A stretch of DNA of 64,000 nucleotides from Acidobacteriota bacterium (GTDB lineage Bacteria; Acidobacteriota; Thermoanaerobaculia; Gp7-AA8), in assembly GCA_019244185.1 (NCBI GenBank), contig JAFATB010000019.1, positions 248,001-312,000 on the forward strand, written 5' to 3'. The position numbers and the translations under genes are program-made. Below the pieces are notes generated by a model. It had not been told where the DNA came from, did no database searches, and saw nothing but the letters and a program-made list of their open reading frames with translations. Positions 51,753 to 59,309 of the stretch are shown piece after piece (the stretch's first letter is position 1; the number at the start of each line of letters is the position of its first letter).

Positions 51753-52363
51753 AACCGAAGAAGCTCGCGCGCGAGTTCTATCTGCAGGACACCGTCGGCG
51801 CCGCGCGCGCGCTGCTCGGCTGCACGCTCTGGCGCCGGCTCGACGACGGCATGCTCCTCGCCGCGCGCCTCGTCGAAGTCGAGGCCTACCTCGGCGCGAA
51901 CGACATGGCCAGCCACGCGCGGCGCGGCCTGCGCTCGCCGCGCAACGAGTCGATGTATCTCGAAGGCGGACACGCGTACGTCTACTTCACGTACGGCATG
52001 CACTGGTGCTGCAACGTCGTCATGCAGGAAGCGGACATCGCCGAGGCGGTGCTGCTGCGCGGCGCGGAGCCGGTGCTCGGCGTCGAGGTCATGCGCGAGC
52101 GGCGGCCGAAGGCGAAGAAAGACCACGAGCTGATGAACGGCCCCGGAAAGCTGTGCAGCGCGCTCGACATCGACAAGCGGCTCAACGGCGCGAGCCTGCG
52201 CGGCGACTCGCTCTGGCTCACCGCGCGCGACGTCGCGATCTCCGACGACGACATCGCCGTCAGCGCGCGCATCGGCGTCGAAGGCGCGGGCGAGCCGCAC
52301 GCGTCGTGGCCGCTGCGTTTTTATCTGCGCGGCAACCGCCACGTGTCGCAGTACCGCAAATGA
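51749..52363 (+). CDS. DNA-3-methyladenine glycosylase (AAG/MPG type)
   Basis: 204 residues from a GTG overlapping the preceding stop. Family segments: LLGCTLWRRLDDGMLLAARL, EVEAYLGANDMASHARRG, SMYLEGGHAYVYFTYGMHW (the Tyr used for base flipping lies here), GPGKLCSALDI. Excises alkylated purines; cytoplasmic. Part of a three-gene operon with overlapping ends. Confidence 0.92.
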   Translation: MKPKKLAREFYLQDTVGAARALLGCTLWRRLDDGMLLAARLVEVEAYLGANDMASHARRGLRSPRNESMYLEGGHAYVYFTYGMHWCCNVVMQEADIAEAVLLRGAEPVLGVEVMRERRPKAKKDHELMNGPGKLCSALDIDKRLNGASLRGDSLWLTARDVAISDDDIAVSARIGVEGAGEPHASWPLRFYLRGNRHVSQYRK

Positions 52364-52953
52364 ACGATCACTACCGGACGCTCGCCGCGCGCGCCGAGTT
52401 CCGGCAGAAGATCGAGCGCTCCGAGTTCCTCGGCATCGCGTTTCCCGTGACGAGCGAAGACGCATTCTTCGCCGAGCTCGCGGCCGCGCAGAAGCGCGAC
52501 TTCGACGCGACGCATCATTGCTGGGCGTTTCGCCTCTTCCACGACGCGCGCACGCGCAGCTCCGACGCGGGCGAGCCGTCAGGCACCGCAGGCAAGCCGA
52601 TCCTCGCCGCGATCGAAGGCGCCGCGCTCTACGACGCCGGCGTGATCGTCGTGCGCTGGTACGGCGGCATCAAGCTCGGCACCGGCGGACTCGCGCGCGC
52701 GTATCGCGAGACCGCGGCGGAAACGCTGCGCGGCGCGCAACTCGCCGATCGCTACGTTTACGCGCGCGTCCGCGTCATCGTGCCGTTCGACGCGTTGAGC
52801 GTCGTCTACCGGCTCGTCGAGCCGCCGCACGTCGTGCTCGCGGAGGAGCGCTACGGCGACGAGAACGAGTTTCTCTTCGACGTGCGCGCGTCGCGCGTGA
52901 ACGCGTTCGCCGCGCAGCTGACCGAGCGCCGGCTGCGCTTCATTCTTCCGTGA
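52360..52953 (+). CDS. yigZ: YigZ/IMPACT-family protein
   Basis: 197 residues. ATG overlaps the stop of the glycosylase gene. Motifs: HHCWAFRLFHDARTRSSDAG, GEPSGTAGKPILAAIEG, VVRWYGGIKLGTGGLARAY, the YigZ/Impact signature. Family members bind ribosome-associated or RNA partners; the bacterial function is uncertain. The last bases overlap the convergent RDD gene. Confidence 0.93.
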   Translation: MNDHYRTLAARAEFRQKIERSEFLGIAFPVTSEDAFFAELAAAQKRDFDATHHCWAFRLFHDARTRSSDAGEPSGTAGKPILAAIEGAALYDAGVIVVRWYGGIKLGTGGLARAYRETAAETLRGAQLADRYVYARVRVIVPFDALSVVYRLVEPPHVVLAEERYGDENEFLFDVRASRVNAFAAQLTERRLRFILP

Positions 52954-53338
52954 CGTTCGTGCGCGCGAGGCGGTCGCCCGTGCGTGCCTTGCCGGCGACG
53001 ATCAGCACGACCTCGAGCAGGTTCCACGCGGGAATCACGAGCGGCAGGTTGCGCGCGACCGAACGTCCCCAGCCGCATCCTTCGCCGCGCGGCGTCAGCA
53101 GGCGGAGGCCGAGGAGCTGCTTGCCGATCGAGCGGCCGCGGAAACCGTCGCGGAAGAGCATGGCGATCGTGAGGATCCCGAGCGCGGACCACCAGACGAA
53201 CTGAATGCCGCGCGGCGAGCCGGCCCAGGTGAGGCCGTAGCTGACCGCGGACGCGGGAAGGATGAGCACGACGGCGATCGTGAGCGCGTCGACGAGAAAG
53301 GCGGCGATGCGTAGGAGTTTGGTCTGGGACCCGTCCAT
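52940..53338 (-). CDS. RDD-family membrane protein
   Basis: 132 residues from the ATG at 53338 (an ORF from 53401 has an unlikely Cys-rich leader). Two or three transmembrane helices (LLRIAAFLVDALTIAVVLIL; VWWSALGILTIAMLFRD) and RDD-type polar residues (GFRGRSIGKQLLGLRLL). RDD proteins often accompany transporters; role here unknown. Convergent with yigZ, overlapping by 14 bases. Confidence 0.82.
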   Translation of the reverse strand: MDGSQTKLLRIAAFLVDALTIAVVLILPASAVSYGLTWAGSPRGIQFVWWSALGILTIAMLFRDGFRGRSIGKQLLGLRLLTPRGEGCGWGRSVARNLPLVIPAWNLLEVVLIVAGKARTGDRLARTNVTEE

Positions 53339-53382
53339 GAAACCTCTCCGCGCGATTGTCGTACAACCGCAGCAGGTGTCGT

Positions 53383-54195
53383 ATGAACAGGCGCAACCCA
53401 AAGCTTTATTTGCTCGCCGCGATGATGTTGGCGGCGGCGTGCGGCGGCGGCGAGCGGCGCCATCACTTCGGTGACGGCGGCGCGACCGCGCAGGTCACGC
53501 GCTCCTGGCCGGCATCGTCCATCCACACGCTGCGCGTCCGCGAAGTCGACGGCAGCGTGACCGTCGAAGCCTCGCCGACGAACGAGATCACCCTCACCGC
53601 CAGCGCGCGCGGCGATCTGCAGATCGACAAGAAGGCCGAGAACTCCGGCCTCTTTCAGACCGAAGTCGACGGCGACGTGCTGCGCATCGGCCGCAAGGAA
53701 CGGCACCGCGGCCACTTCAACTTCAACTTCATCTTCGGCAACGACGACGTGCGCATCGACTACGTCCTGCGCGTGCCGCCGAGCGTCGAGCTCGACATCG
53801 GCACGGTCAACGGACGCATCGCGCTGCACGGCGGCGAAGGACGCACGGCGGCGACGACGGTGAACGGCACGATCGACATCGAGACCGCGGGCACCGAGGA
53901 GCTGCAGGCGACGACGGTGAACGGGCGGGTGCGGGCGAAGTTCCTGCGATCGTTCAGCGGCGCGCGCTTCAAGACGGTGAACGGCGGTGTGGAAGCGCTG
54001 CTGCCGGAAGGCGCCTCGTTCAGCGTCGATCTCGCGCAGGTGAACGGCGACTTCGAGGCCTCGTTCCCGCTGAGCATCCACTCGAACCCGGGAACGCGAC
54101 GCGTGTCGGGCGACATCAACGGCGGGCAGCACGAGCTGAAGATCGTCACCGTGAACGGCGACGTCGAGCTCGGAAAGCTGCAGGCCGCGCGGTAA
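53383..54195 (+). CDS. DUF4097-type lipoprotein
   Basis: 270 residues from the ATG at 53383. Lipobox LYLLAAMMLAAAC. Repeated short beta strands with VNG turns (IGTVNGRIALHGGEG; TTVNGTIDIETAG; TTVNGRVRAKF; QVNGDFEASFPL; GDINGGQHEL) typical of the putative-adhesin/DUF4097 family. Paralogue of the 29868 protein in architecture. Probably an outer-surface or periplasmic beta-helix. Confidence 0.82.
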   Translation: MNRRNPKLYLLAAMMLAAACGGGERRHHFGDGGATAQVTRSWPASSIHTLRVREVDGSVTVEASPTNEITLTASARGDLQIDKKAENSGLFQTEVDGDVLRIGRKERHRGHFNFNFIFGNDDVRIDYVLRVPPSVELDIGTVNGRIALHGGEGRTAATTVNGTIDIETAGTEELQATTVNGRVRAKFLRSFSGARFKTVNGGVEALLPEGASFSVDLAQVNGDFEASFPLSIHSNPGTRRVSGDINGGQHELKIVTVNGDVELGKLQAAR

Positions 54196-54205
54196 GCTCT
54201 CGCGC

Positions 54206-55576
54206 GTGCCGCGCGCGTATCGCCTGCTCGTCTTCCTGATCCTCGCGCTCGCGGCGATCGCTCCGCTCCGCAACTACGATCTCTTCTGGCACCTGGCGAC
54301 CGGTCGCTGGATCGTCGAGCATCGCGCGCTGCCGCTGCACGATCCGTTCGCGCTGGCGAGCGCGCGCGTGCCGTGGATCAACGGCGAGTGGCTGTTCGAG
54401 CTCGTCGCGTACGCGTTGCATGCGGTCGTGGGACTGGCGGGACTGTCGGTCGCGCGCGGCGTGCTGATGGCGCTCGTCTTCGCGCTCGCGTCCGACGGCA
54501 CGCCGGCGTCGCTGCTGCTGTCGGCGATCGGCTTCGCCGGCGCGATGCCGTTGTTCGACTTTCGTCCGGCGTCGTTCGCGGCGCTGTTGGTGGTGCTGGC
54601 GATGCGCGCGAAGACGCCGCTCGCGCATGCGCTGGTCGCGCTGGTGTGGATCAACGTGCATCCGTCGGCGCTGCTCGCGCCGGTGATCGCGTTGTGTTTG
54701 ACGCGCAACGCGAAGACGACGCTGGCGAGCTTCGCGGCGCTGTTCGTGAATCCGTTCGGGTACCGCGCGCTGCTCGCACCGCTGTCGCTGGCGTCCTTCG
54801 TGAGCGGCGGCGGATTCGTGAACGCGGAATGGCTTCCGAGTCCGCCGCTCGTCTTTCCGCTGCTCTACGTCAGCATCGTCGTCGCGCTGGTCGTCTTCGC
54901 GACGGCTGAGACGCGCGACGCGGGGCGACTGCTGCTGTTCGCGCTCTTCGCGTTTCTCGCCGTGCGCTACGCGCGCAACCAGCCGCTGTACTTTGCGGCG
55001 TTTCCGCTGCTCGTCGCGCCGCACGTGCGGCGCATTCCGGCGAAGCTCGCGTATGCCGCGGCGGCCGTCGTCGTCGCGTTTGCGGCGCTGGTGAGCGAGC
55101 ATCGGCCGGGACTGATGCGCGGGCGTTTTCCGGTCGACGCGGTTGCACGTTTGAAAGCCTCGCCGCTGCGCGGGAACTTCTATAACGCCGACCAGTTCGG
55201 CGGATACCTGATCTGGTCGTTCTATCCGCAGCGGCGCGCGCTCGTCGACGGGCGCAACGAGCTGTATCGCGCGTTTCTCCCCGAGTACGCGCGTGCGCGA
55301 GAGGATCAGCGCGCGTGGAACGCGTTGCTGCGGAAGTACCGCGTCGATCTCGCCGTCGACGAATATCTCCCACCGCTGCACGTCATCGACGCGGGCAGCG
55401 GACGCGCGCGCGATCTGCCGGCGTCGCTTGCGTATTGGCCGCGCCGCGACTGGGCGCTCGTCGCGTACGACGACGCGGCGATGGTGTTCGCGCGGCGCGC
55501 GGCGTTCGGTGCGGAGTTGTCGAAGTGCGAGATCCGCGGCGTCGTGCCCGACGCGCGCGCGGAGCGAGATCGTTAA
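54206..55576 (+). CDS. Polytopic membrane protein, GT-C-like
   Basis: 456 residues from GTG. About nine hydrophobic segments, with the opening FLILALAAIAPLRNYDLFWH and a periplasmic C-terminal part containing NFYNADQFGGYLIWSF and RRALVDGRNELYR, a layout found in GT-C-type glycosyltransferase-like proteins of Acidobacteria. The catalytic Asp pair of GT-C enzymes cannot be assigned with certainty (NYDLFWH is a candidate). Role unknown; possibly envelope glycan. Confidence 0.68.
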   Translation: MPRAYRLLVFLILALAAIAPLRNYDLFWHLATGRWIVEHRALPLHDPFALASARVPWINGEWLFELVAYALHAVVGLAGLSVARGVLMALVFALASDGTPASLLLSAIGFAGAMPLFDFRPASFAALLVVLAMRAKTPLAHALVALVWINVHPSALLAPVIALCLTRNAKTTLASFAALFVNPFGYRALLAPLSLASFVSGGGFVNAEWLPSPPLVFPLLYVSIVVALVVFATAETRDAGRLLLFALFAFLAVRYARNQPLYFAAFPLLVAPHVRRIPAKLAYAAAAVVVAFAALVSEHRPGLMRGRFPVDAVARLKASPLRGNFYNADQFGGYLIWSFYPQRRALVDGRNELYRAFLPEYARAREDQRAWNALLRKYRVDLAVDEYLPPLHVIDAGSGRARDLPASLAYWPRRDWALVAYDDAAMVFARRAAFGAELSKCEIRGVVPDARAERDR

Positions 55577-55879
55577 CTAGTTGACCATCTCGTGCGGCGA
55601 GGTGTAGCGCAGCTCTTCATCGGGCCAGCGCTGCTGCAGCACGCGGTCGAAGTGGGGACGCACGACGTTCTCGTAGCGGCGCTCGAAGCCGGGGAAGAGC
55701 TCGAGCACGGCCTTGCGCGCGCATTCGACCAGGCAGCGCGCCTCACGGTGCGAAACCGTGCGGTCGCTGCTGATGAGATTGAGGGTGAGCTCGACGATCA
55801 TGCGAACACGGCGCATTCTGCGGCGCTCGAAGAACGCGGAGGGATCCTCCGTGTGCGATTCGTGTTCGAATTTGGGCAT
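55577..55879 (-). CDS. Small conserved-looking protein of unknown function
   Basis: 100 residues from the ATG at 55879. Charged, helical (RRMRRVRMIVELTLNLISSD; RYENVVRPHFDRVLQQRWPD), no recognised domain. Convergent with the upstream membrane gene with no gap. Confidence 0.5.
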   Translation of the reverse strand: MPKFEHESHTEDPSAFFERRRMRRVRMIVELTLNLISSDRTVSHREARCLVECARKAVLELFPGFERRYENVVRPHFDRVLQQRWPDEELRYTSPHEMVN

Positions 55880-55954
55880 CGTAGTCACCCGCCACAAACC
55901 GGGCTTGCACGCGTTGCATTCCGGCAGTCAAAAAAGCAACTGCGCGCGTGCGAA

Positions 55955-56593
55955 TCAGGCGTGCTCGCGGTCGCCGTCGGCCCAGATCTCTTCGGCCACG
56001 ACGTCGTCGACAAGTGACTCGTAGTAGCGGATCGCGCCGCGCGCGACGGCGTGCACGGAGACGTAGTTGAGCGCTCCGCCGGAAATCGCGCCGACGAACG
56101 GCACGAACTTCGTGAGGCGCTCGCGCAGGAAGCGCGCGCCGATCTTCTCCGCGATCATGCCGCCGTCGATCGTCGCCGAGCCGAGCATCGCCGCCACGCC
56201 CTGCTTCCCGATCCCCACGCCCGAGCCGAACGCGAGACACGACAGCGCCTCGGTGAACCGCTCGCGCCCATTCGGCTCGTGTCCATAGATCGTGGCGATG
56301 CCGACGACGAGGCGGAACTGCTGGTAGACGAGATAGGCGAGGTCGGCGCCGAGCGTGCCGATCGCGGCGAATCCGAGCGGCAGTCCGGTCACCGCGCCGG
56401 CCGCGGCGCAGCGGATGGCCGTGCGGCGCGCGAGCATGCGCGCGTGCTGCGCGGCGTCGAAGTCGGGCGCGGTGTCGCGCAGGTCGTCGATCTCGCGGCG
56501 CAGCTTCTCCATGTCGATCTCTTCGAAGAGAGACCGGAACACTTCTTCGAGCACGCCGTCCGCGCGGCGTTTCAGTTTCCGTGCGCTGACCAT
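55955..56593 (-). CDS. EcsC-like protein
   Basis: 212 residues from the ATG at 56593. Gly/Ala-rich amphipathic helices of EcsC type (AAAGAVTGLPLGFAAIGTLG; TKFVPFVGAISGGALNYVSV) preceded by a charged helix (LEEVFRSLFEEIDMEKLRRE). EcsC-family proteins associate with membranes and stress systems; function here unclear. A longer frame runs 100 codons upstream, over the FmdB gene, but it is not supported. Confidence 0.75.
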   Translation of the reverse strand: MVSARKLKRRADGVLEEVFRSLFEEIDMEKLRREIDDLRDTAPDFDAAQHARMLARRTAIRCAAAGAVTGLPLGFAAIGTLGADLAYLVYQQFRLVVGIATIYGHEPNGRERFTEALSCLAFGSGVGIGKQGVAAMLGSATIDGGMIAEKIGARFLRERLTKFVPFVGAISGGALNYVSVHAVARGAIRYYESLVDDVVAEEIWADGDREHA

Positions 56594-56610
56594 GGAGAGA
56601 ACCGCGCTGC

Positions 56611-56916
56611 TCAATCGGCCGCCTTGCCGCCGCCGTCGCTCTTCGACTCGGACTTCGTCTCGCTCTTCGTTTCCGGCTTCGCGTCGCTCTTCGATTCGCT
56701 CTTGGACTCGCCCTTCGACGAGGACGCCTTCGAGCTCGAGCTCGCGTAGTCGGTCTTGTAGAACCCCGAGCCCTTGAACTGGATCGCGGGCGAGGAGATC
56801 AGCTTCTTCATCGTGCCGCCGCATTTCGGACAGTGCTCCAGCGGCGCATCGGAGATCGACTGCAGGATCTCCTGCCGCTCGCGGCAATCGTTGCACTGGT
56901 ATTCGTAGATCGGCAT
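56611..56916 (-). CDS. FmdB-family zinc-ribbon protein with long Ser/Lys tail
   Basis: 101 residues. N-terminal MPIYEYQCNDCRERQEILQS with CxxC, second pair HCPKCGGTMKKL, matching the FmdB zinc ribbon (about 45-70 residues usual). The last 45 residues are low-complexity Ser/Lys/Glu. Function of FmdB proteins is regulatory or RNA-related and not settled. Confidence 0.85.
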   Translation of the reverse strand: MPIYEYQCNDCRERQEILQSISDAPLEHCPKCGGTMKKLISSPAIQFKGSGFYKTDYASSSSKASSSKGESKSESKSDAKPETKSETKSESKSDGGGKAAD

Positions 56917-56964
56917 CGCGATGGAGTAAACGTTGTGCGGAGGGTCTGCGATTTCAGCGCGGAT

Positions 56965-57567
56965 TCAAGAACCGAGCCGCCCGACGCGCGCGTCCGACGA
57001 CTCTTCGGCAGCGAGCACTTTCCCGTCGCGGAAGTAGACGCCGGCGATGCCGCCGTCGCGCGTCCGGTAATACCACGCTTCCATCGTCGCCTCGCCGCGC
57101 TCGCGGCGCACGGACCAGCCGGGCAGCGGCTTGCCGAGGAGCGAGGCTACTTCGTGCTGGGACATGCCTTTGGCGAGCGCGAGGAGCTTCGCGTGGGTCA
57201 CGGCGAGCCGGTCGGCCGCGAGGGCCATGCCGCGGCGCGCGACGTCGTTGGCCGGATCGTGCGTGAGGATCGACGAGTAGAGGCGGATCGCATCCTGATA
57301 GCGACCCATCGCGGCGAGGTCGCCCGCGAACTCGAGCTGCATGCGGATCCACACCTCGCGTGCGCGGCTGTGATTCGGATGCTTGACGACGAACGCGCGC
57401 AGCGAGTCGGCGTAGAGCTGCTTGTGCGCGTTGGTCGCGCCCGGCGCGGCGGCGGCCTTCTTCTGATCGAGCACGGTCCGCCACTCGGCCTGATGATCCG
57501 GCTGCGCGGCGTCATTGCCGCAGCGAAGCGCGACCAGAACGACACAAGCGAACGCGAACCGACGCAT
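56965..57567 (-). CDS. Exported TPR-type protein
   Basis: 200 residues from the ATG at 57567. Hydrophobic leader FAFACVVLVALRC ends in a lipobox-like Cys. The middle is TPR-like (AREVWIRMQLEFAGDLAAMG; GRYQDAIRLYSSILTHDPAN), the end a small beta domain (EAWYYRTRDGGIAGVYFRDG). Function unknown. Confidence 0.62.
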   Translation of the reverse strand: MRRFAFACVVLVALRCGNDAAQPDHQAEWRTVLDQKKAAAAPGATNAHKQLYADSLRAFVVKHPNHSRAREVWIRMQLEFAGDLAAMGRYQDAIRLYSSILTHDPANDVARRGMALAADRLAVTHAKLLALAKGMSQHEVASLLGKPLPGWSVRRERGEATMEAWYYRTRDGGIAGVYFRDGKVLAAEESSDARVGRLGS

Positions 57568-57653
57568 TGACGGACAAGGTAGCACAGGTGAATAATCGCT
57601 GAGCTTTGCGACCGCCCGTTCGGGCGCGTCAACCCATAGCAACCGGAGGATTT

Positions 57654-59195
57654 ATGGCCGTGCGGGGCGAGGAAGTCGCGGGCTCGATCGACGCTCAGGT
57701 GCGCGAGTCGATCGAGAGGATGGTGTCCGAGATCCGCTCGTCCATCGAGGACGTCCGCGTCGCCGTCGACCAGCAGTTGAAGGCCGCCCTGCAAAGCGTC
57801 CAGGCCGACGTCAACTCGATCTCCTTCCTCCCGCAGATCCAGAAATCCATCACCGACCTCGAAGAGGCGATTGAAGCGGATCGCCCGCCCGTCGCCGCGG
57901 CCGCACCCGCGCAGGCGCCCGGCTCGGCCCGCGTGAAGAGCGCCGTGCAGGCCATCGAGCGCGGCAAGTCGCAGGTCGACGTGCTCAACGGCCTGCTCGA
58001 ACAGGCGCTCGGCTTCGGCTCGCGCGCCGCGCTGCTCATCCTCCGCGGCGAGACCTTCAGCGGCTGGAAGGGCGTCGGCTTCTCCGCCTCCGGCGGCAAC
58101 GACGAAATGGTGAAGCGCTTCAACGCCGCGCCCGGCCTCATCCCCGAGCTCGACCGCGTGCTGCGCAGCGAACAGGTCGTCTCCTGGGACGGCGCCAACC
58201 TCTCCACGCGCCTCGGCGTCCCCGCATCCGCGCAGGCGGTCCTCGTGCCGATGGTGATCAAGGACAAGGTCGCCGCCGCCGTCTACGTCGACGCGGTCGA
58301 AACGGACGCGGAGAAGTTCGACCGCGCGTCGATCGAGCTGCTCGTCTTCACGACCGGTCTCCTCGTCGACACGCTCGCGATCCGCAAGAAGACGCCGTCG
58401 CCGAGCCTGTCGGATTCCGACGCGGAGCCGACCATCACCGGCAACGCGAACGCAACGCGCATCGCGGCGTCACCCGTGCAGGCGCCCGCGCCTGCGCCTG
58501 CTCCAACTCCGGCACCCGCACCCGCTCCGCAACCCGCCGCTCCTGCTACACCGCCGCCCGCACCACCCACGCCTCCGCCCCCCGCGCCCGCGCGCGACGC
58601 CGCGGCGATTCCGACGCGCACGGATCCGGGCACGGTCGCGATCAACGCCGCGCAACTGCGCGAGCTGATGGCGGCGCAGCGTCCCGGCTTCAACGTTCCG
58701 TCCGCGGAAGACTTCGGCGGCGGAACGCCCGCGACCGCGAAGATGCCGGTCGCCGAACCGCCGCGTCCGACGCCTCCGCCGGCCGCTCCGACACCCGCAC
58801 CCGCACCCGCACCCGCTCCCGCTCCCGCCGCCGCCGCGAGCGCCGCACCCGCGGCGGCGGAAGAACGCCCGTCGACGCAGTACATCCCGCCGCCGAATCT
58901 CGCGCGCGGCGGCGCGGGCGCCGGCGGCGCGGCGAGCGACGATGCGAAGAAGCACGACGAGGCGCGCCGCTTCGCGCGCCTGCTCGTCTCCGAGATCAAG
59001 CTCTACAACGAGACGAAGGTCGAGCAGGGACGCCGCAACAACGATCTCTACGAGCGACTCAAGGAAGACATCGACCGCAGCCGCCAGATGTACGACGAGC
59101 GCATCAGCGACGACGTGCGCAAGGTGTCGAACTACTTCTACGACGAGCTGGTGCGCATCCTCGCCGACGGCCGCGCCGAGGCGCTCGGCCTGTAA
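57654..59195 (+). CDS. GAF-like domain protein with Pro/Ala-rich linker and coiled-coil end
   Basis: 513 residues; ATG at 57654 after a clear GGAGGA. Residues 1-75 are helical (DVRVAVDQQLKAALQSVQAD). About 95-260 looks like a GAF domain (NGLLEQALGFGSRAALLILR; VLVPMVIKDKVAAAVYVDAV). Then about 150 residues of Pro/Ala repeats, and a C-terminal helix (FARLLVSEIKLYNETKVEQG; DDVRKVSNYFYDELVRIL). The tail resembles that of MglA-associated or signalling scaffold proteins; no enzyme motif. Function unknown. Confidence 0.75.
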   Translation: MAVRGEEVAGSIDAQVRESIERMVSEIRSSIEDVRVAVDQQLKAALQSVQADVNSISFLPQIQKSITDLEEAIEADRPPVAAAAPAQAPGSARVKSAVQAIERGKSQVDVLNGLLEQALGFGSRAALLILRGETFSGWKGVGFSASGGNDEMVKRFNAAPGLIPELDRVLRSEQVVSWDGANLSTRLGVPASAQAVLVPMVIKDKVAAAVYVDAVETDAEKFDRASIELLVFTTGLLVDTLAIRKKTPSPSLSDSDAEPTITGNANATRIAASPVQAPAPAPAPTPAPAPAPQPAAPATPPPAPPTPPPPAPARDAAAIPTRTDPGTVAINAAQLRELMAAQRPGFNVPSAEDFGGGTPATAKMPVAEPPRPTPPPAAPTPAPAPAPAPAPAAAASAAPAAAEERPSTQYIPPPNLARGGAGAGGAASDDAKKHDEARRFARLLVSEIKLYNETKVEQGRRNNDLYERLKEDIDRSRQMYDERISDDVRKVSNYFYDELVRILADGRAEALGL

Positions 59196-59231
59196 GTAGC
59201 CGCTCGCGGCAATCGCGCCTTCAGCCACAAC

Positions 59232-59278
59232 CCCTGAAGAAGCCTGGGGCAACCAGCGCAGCCGGCCGCGCCGGCCCG
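59232..59278 (-). repeat. Dispersed 30-nt repeat, copy B, joined to a GC-palindrome block
   Basis: 59232-59261 is the inverted counterpart of 21867-21896. It is directly followed by GCCGGCCGCGCCGGCCCG (59261-59278), which is also an exact part of the right arm of the 61618-61761 palindrome. A 6-bp hairpin CACAGT/ACTGTG at 59295-59312 follows and covers the start codon of the next gene. Confidence 0.55.
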
Positions 59279-59309
59279 GCTGGCGTAGGGCTCGCACAGT
59301 GCCCAGACT

